Part shown: in pieces, positions 21,779 to 22,292 of the stretch
How the letters are laid out: each line of letters starts with the position of its first letter
Position numbering within the stretch: the first letter of the stretch is position 1
Assembly (NCBI GenBank): GCA_039024295.1
Contig: JBCDIQ010000047.1
Coordinates: forward strand, 1 to 22,292
Direction of reading: 5' to 3'
Source: JBCDIQ01 sp039024295
Lineage (GTDB): Bacteria > Bacteroidota > Bacteroidia > J057
DNA: 22,292 nt
Made by a program: the position numbers and the translations under genes
The notes under the pieces: generated by a model
Database searches by the model: none
The model's input: the letters and a program-made list of their open reading frames with translations, nothing else
Told to the model about the DNA's origin: nothing

Positions 21779-22292
21779 ATGAAAACCGTCAAACTCCTGT
21801 ATATAGGAGCGAGTATCCTTTTTTGCTCAATCTTTGCTCAAAAATCCCCTGAATCTGCTGAAATTAGTAAGCTACGGCACCAGCTTCAGGCCCTCTGCGA
21901 CAGTCACCAACAGACAGTTAGGCGACTGGAACAGAAGGTAAGTACCCAGGAACATGAATTAGGAAAATTGCGCACCGAGAACCTTCAGCTGCGATTTCTT
22001 AACCAAAACTTGGTAAATCAATTGCACGTAGAGGATTCCCTCTACAGCAGTGTGCGGGAAGATCTGCTATCGAATTTCCAGGTCACAGTTGAAACGGCAG
22101 AACAACTCCGGGAAGAACAAGCAGAATTGGTTAATGAGCTGAAAACCATAAGGGAAGGCCAATATGCCCAACGAAAAAACTGGAGCTATACCCAAGATTC
22201 ACTGATGGAGCAGATAGCGTCTTTGGAAGCGGAAAAGGGCGAGGTCATAGAGAACCACACGGCCATCACCCACCGTCAGGACAGCCTTGAAA
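21779..22292 (+). CDS. secreted coiled-coil protein, cut by the window end
   Basis: An open frame from the ATG at 21779 runs off the right edge with no stop (171 complete codons visible). It begins with a Sec signal peptide (MKTVKLLYIGASILFCSIFA, cleavage near AQ). The mature part is strongly helical and rich in E, Q, L, K and R with heptad-like spacing (ISKLRHQLQALCDSHQQTVR; RRLEQKVSTQEHELGKLR; AEQLREEQAELVNELKTI), which predicts a long coiled coil in the periplasm. This resembles the N-terminal part of proteins that carry a C-terminal OmpA-like peptidoglycan-binding domain or similar, but that part is not in the window. Function unknown. Confidence 0.8.
   Translation, partial: MKTVKLLYIGASILFCSIFAQKSPESAEISKLRHQLQALCDSHQQTVRRLEQKVSTQEHELGKLRTENLQLRFLNQNLVNQLHVEDSLYSSVREDLLSNFQVTVETAEQLREEQAELVNELKTIREGQYAQRKNWSYTQDSLMEQIASLEAEKGEVIENHTAITHRQDSLE

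Noticed and set aside
1..22292. CRISPR arrays, tRNA or rRNA genes, transposases, toxin-antitoxin or defence genes
   Set aside because: Nothing with the required repeats, folds or motifs was seen on either strand.

Overview
The window looks like ordinary chromosome from a member of the Bacteroidota, possibly the Saprospiria (Lewinella-like). That placement is an inference. It rests on a TonB-dependent receptor with an N-terminal carboxypeptidase-regulatory-like domain, a LytS/LytTR two-component pair, a secreted protein with a type IX secretion C-terminal domain, a composite signal peptidase I, and several promoters resembling the Bacteroidota TTG-N(17-23)-TAnnTTTG pattern. No rRNA, tRNA, CRISPR array, transposase, integrase or phage gene was found.

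Left part (1-5300): an ArsR-family repressor with an 18-bp palindrome upstream; a stand-alone L-serine dehydratase alpha subunit; a convergent ECF sigma factor/anti-sigma-like pair with a 4-nt overlap; then, divergent from the sigma factor, an hsp20-dnaK unit that ends in a strong intrinsic terminator. Middle-left (5300-8750): a lipoprotein overlapping a family 9 glycosyltransferase, a convergent M48 metalloprotease lipoprotein, and a small exported protein of unknown function.

Middle (8880-13970): a TonB-dependent receptor, a C/A-rich repeat tract, an exported repeat-like helical protein, a terminator, and a LytS-type sensor kinase overlapping its LytTR response regulator. Facing these on the minus strand is a large secreted S9 peptidase resembling plastid glutamyl peptidase (CGEP), with its own terminator. 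A 434-bp gene-free stretch follows (16432-16865). It holds nested inverted repeats that look like a dispersed structured element, and a second copy of the telomere-like C/A-rich motif.

Right part (16866-22292): a small conserved protein, an unusually large signal peptidase I, a SixA-type histidine phosphatase, a type IX-sorted secreted protein, a YkgJ-type cysteine-cluster protein, and the start of a secreted coiled-coil protein cut by the window edge.

Much of the content concerns the cell envelope: protein export and maturation, surface receptors, periplasmic proteolysis and glycan transfer, plus cytoplasmic proteostasis. I found no clear novel multi-gene system. The most unusual signals are non-coding: the structured repeat near 16500-16640, the shared C/A-rich tract, and the tandem terminators overlapping the lipoprotein start.
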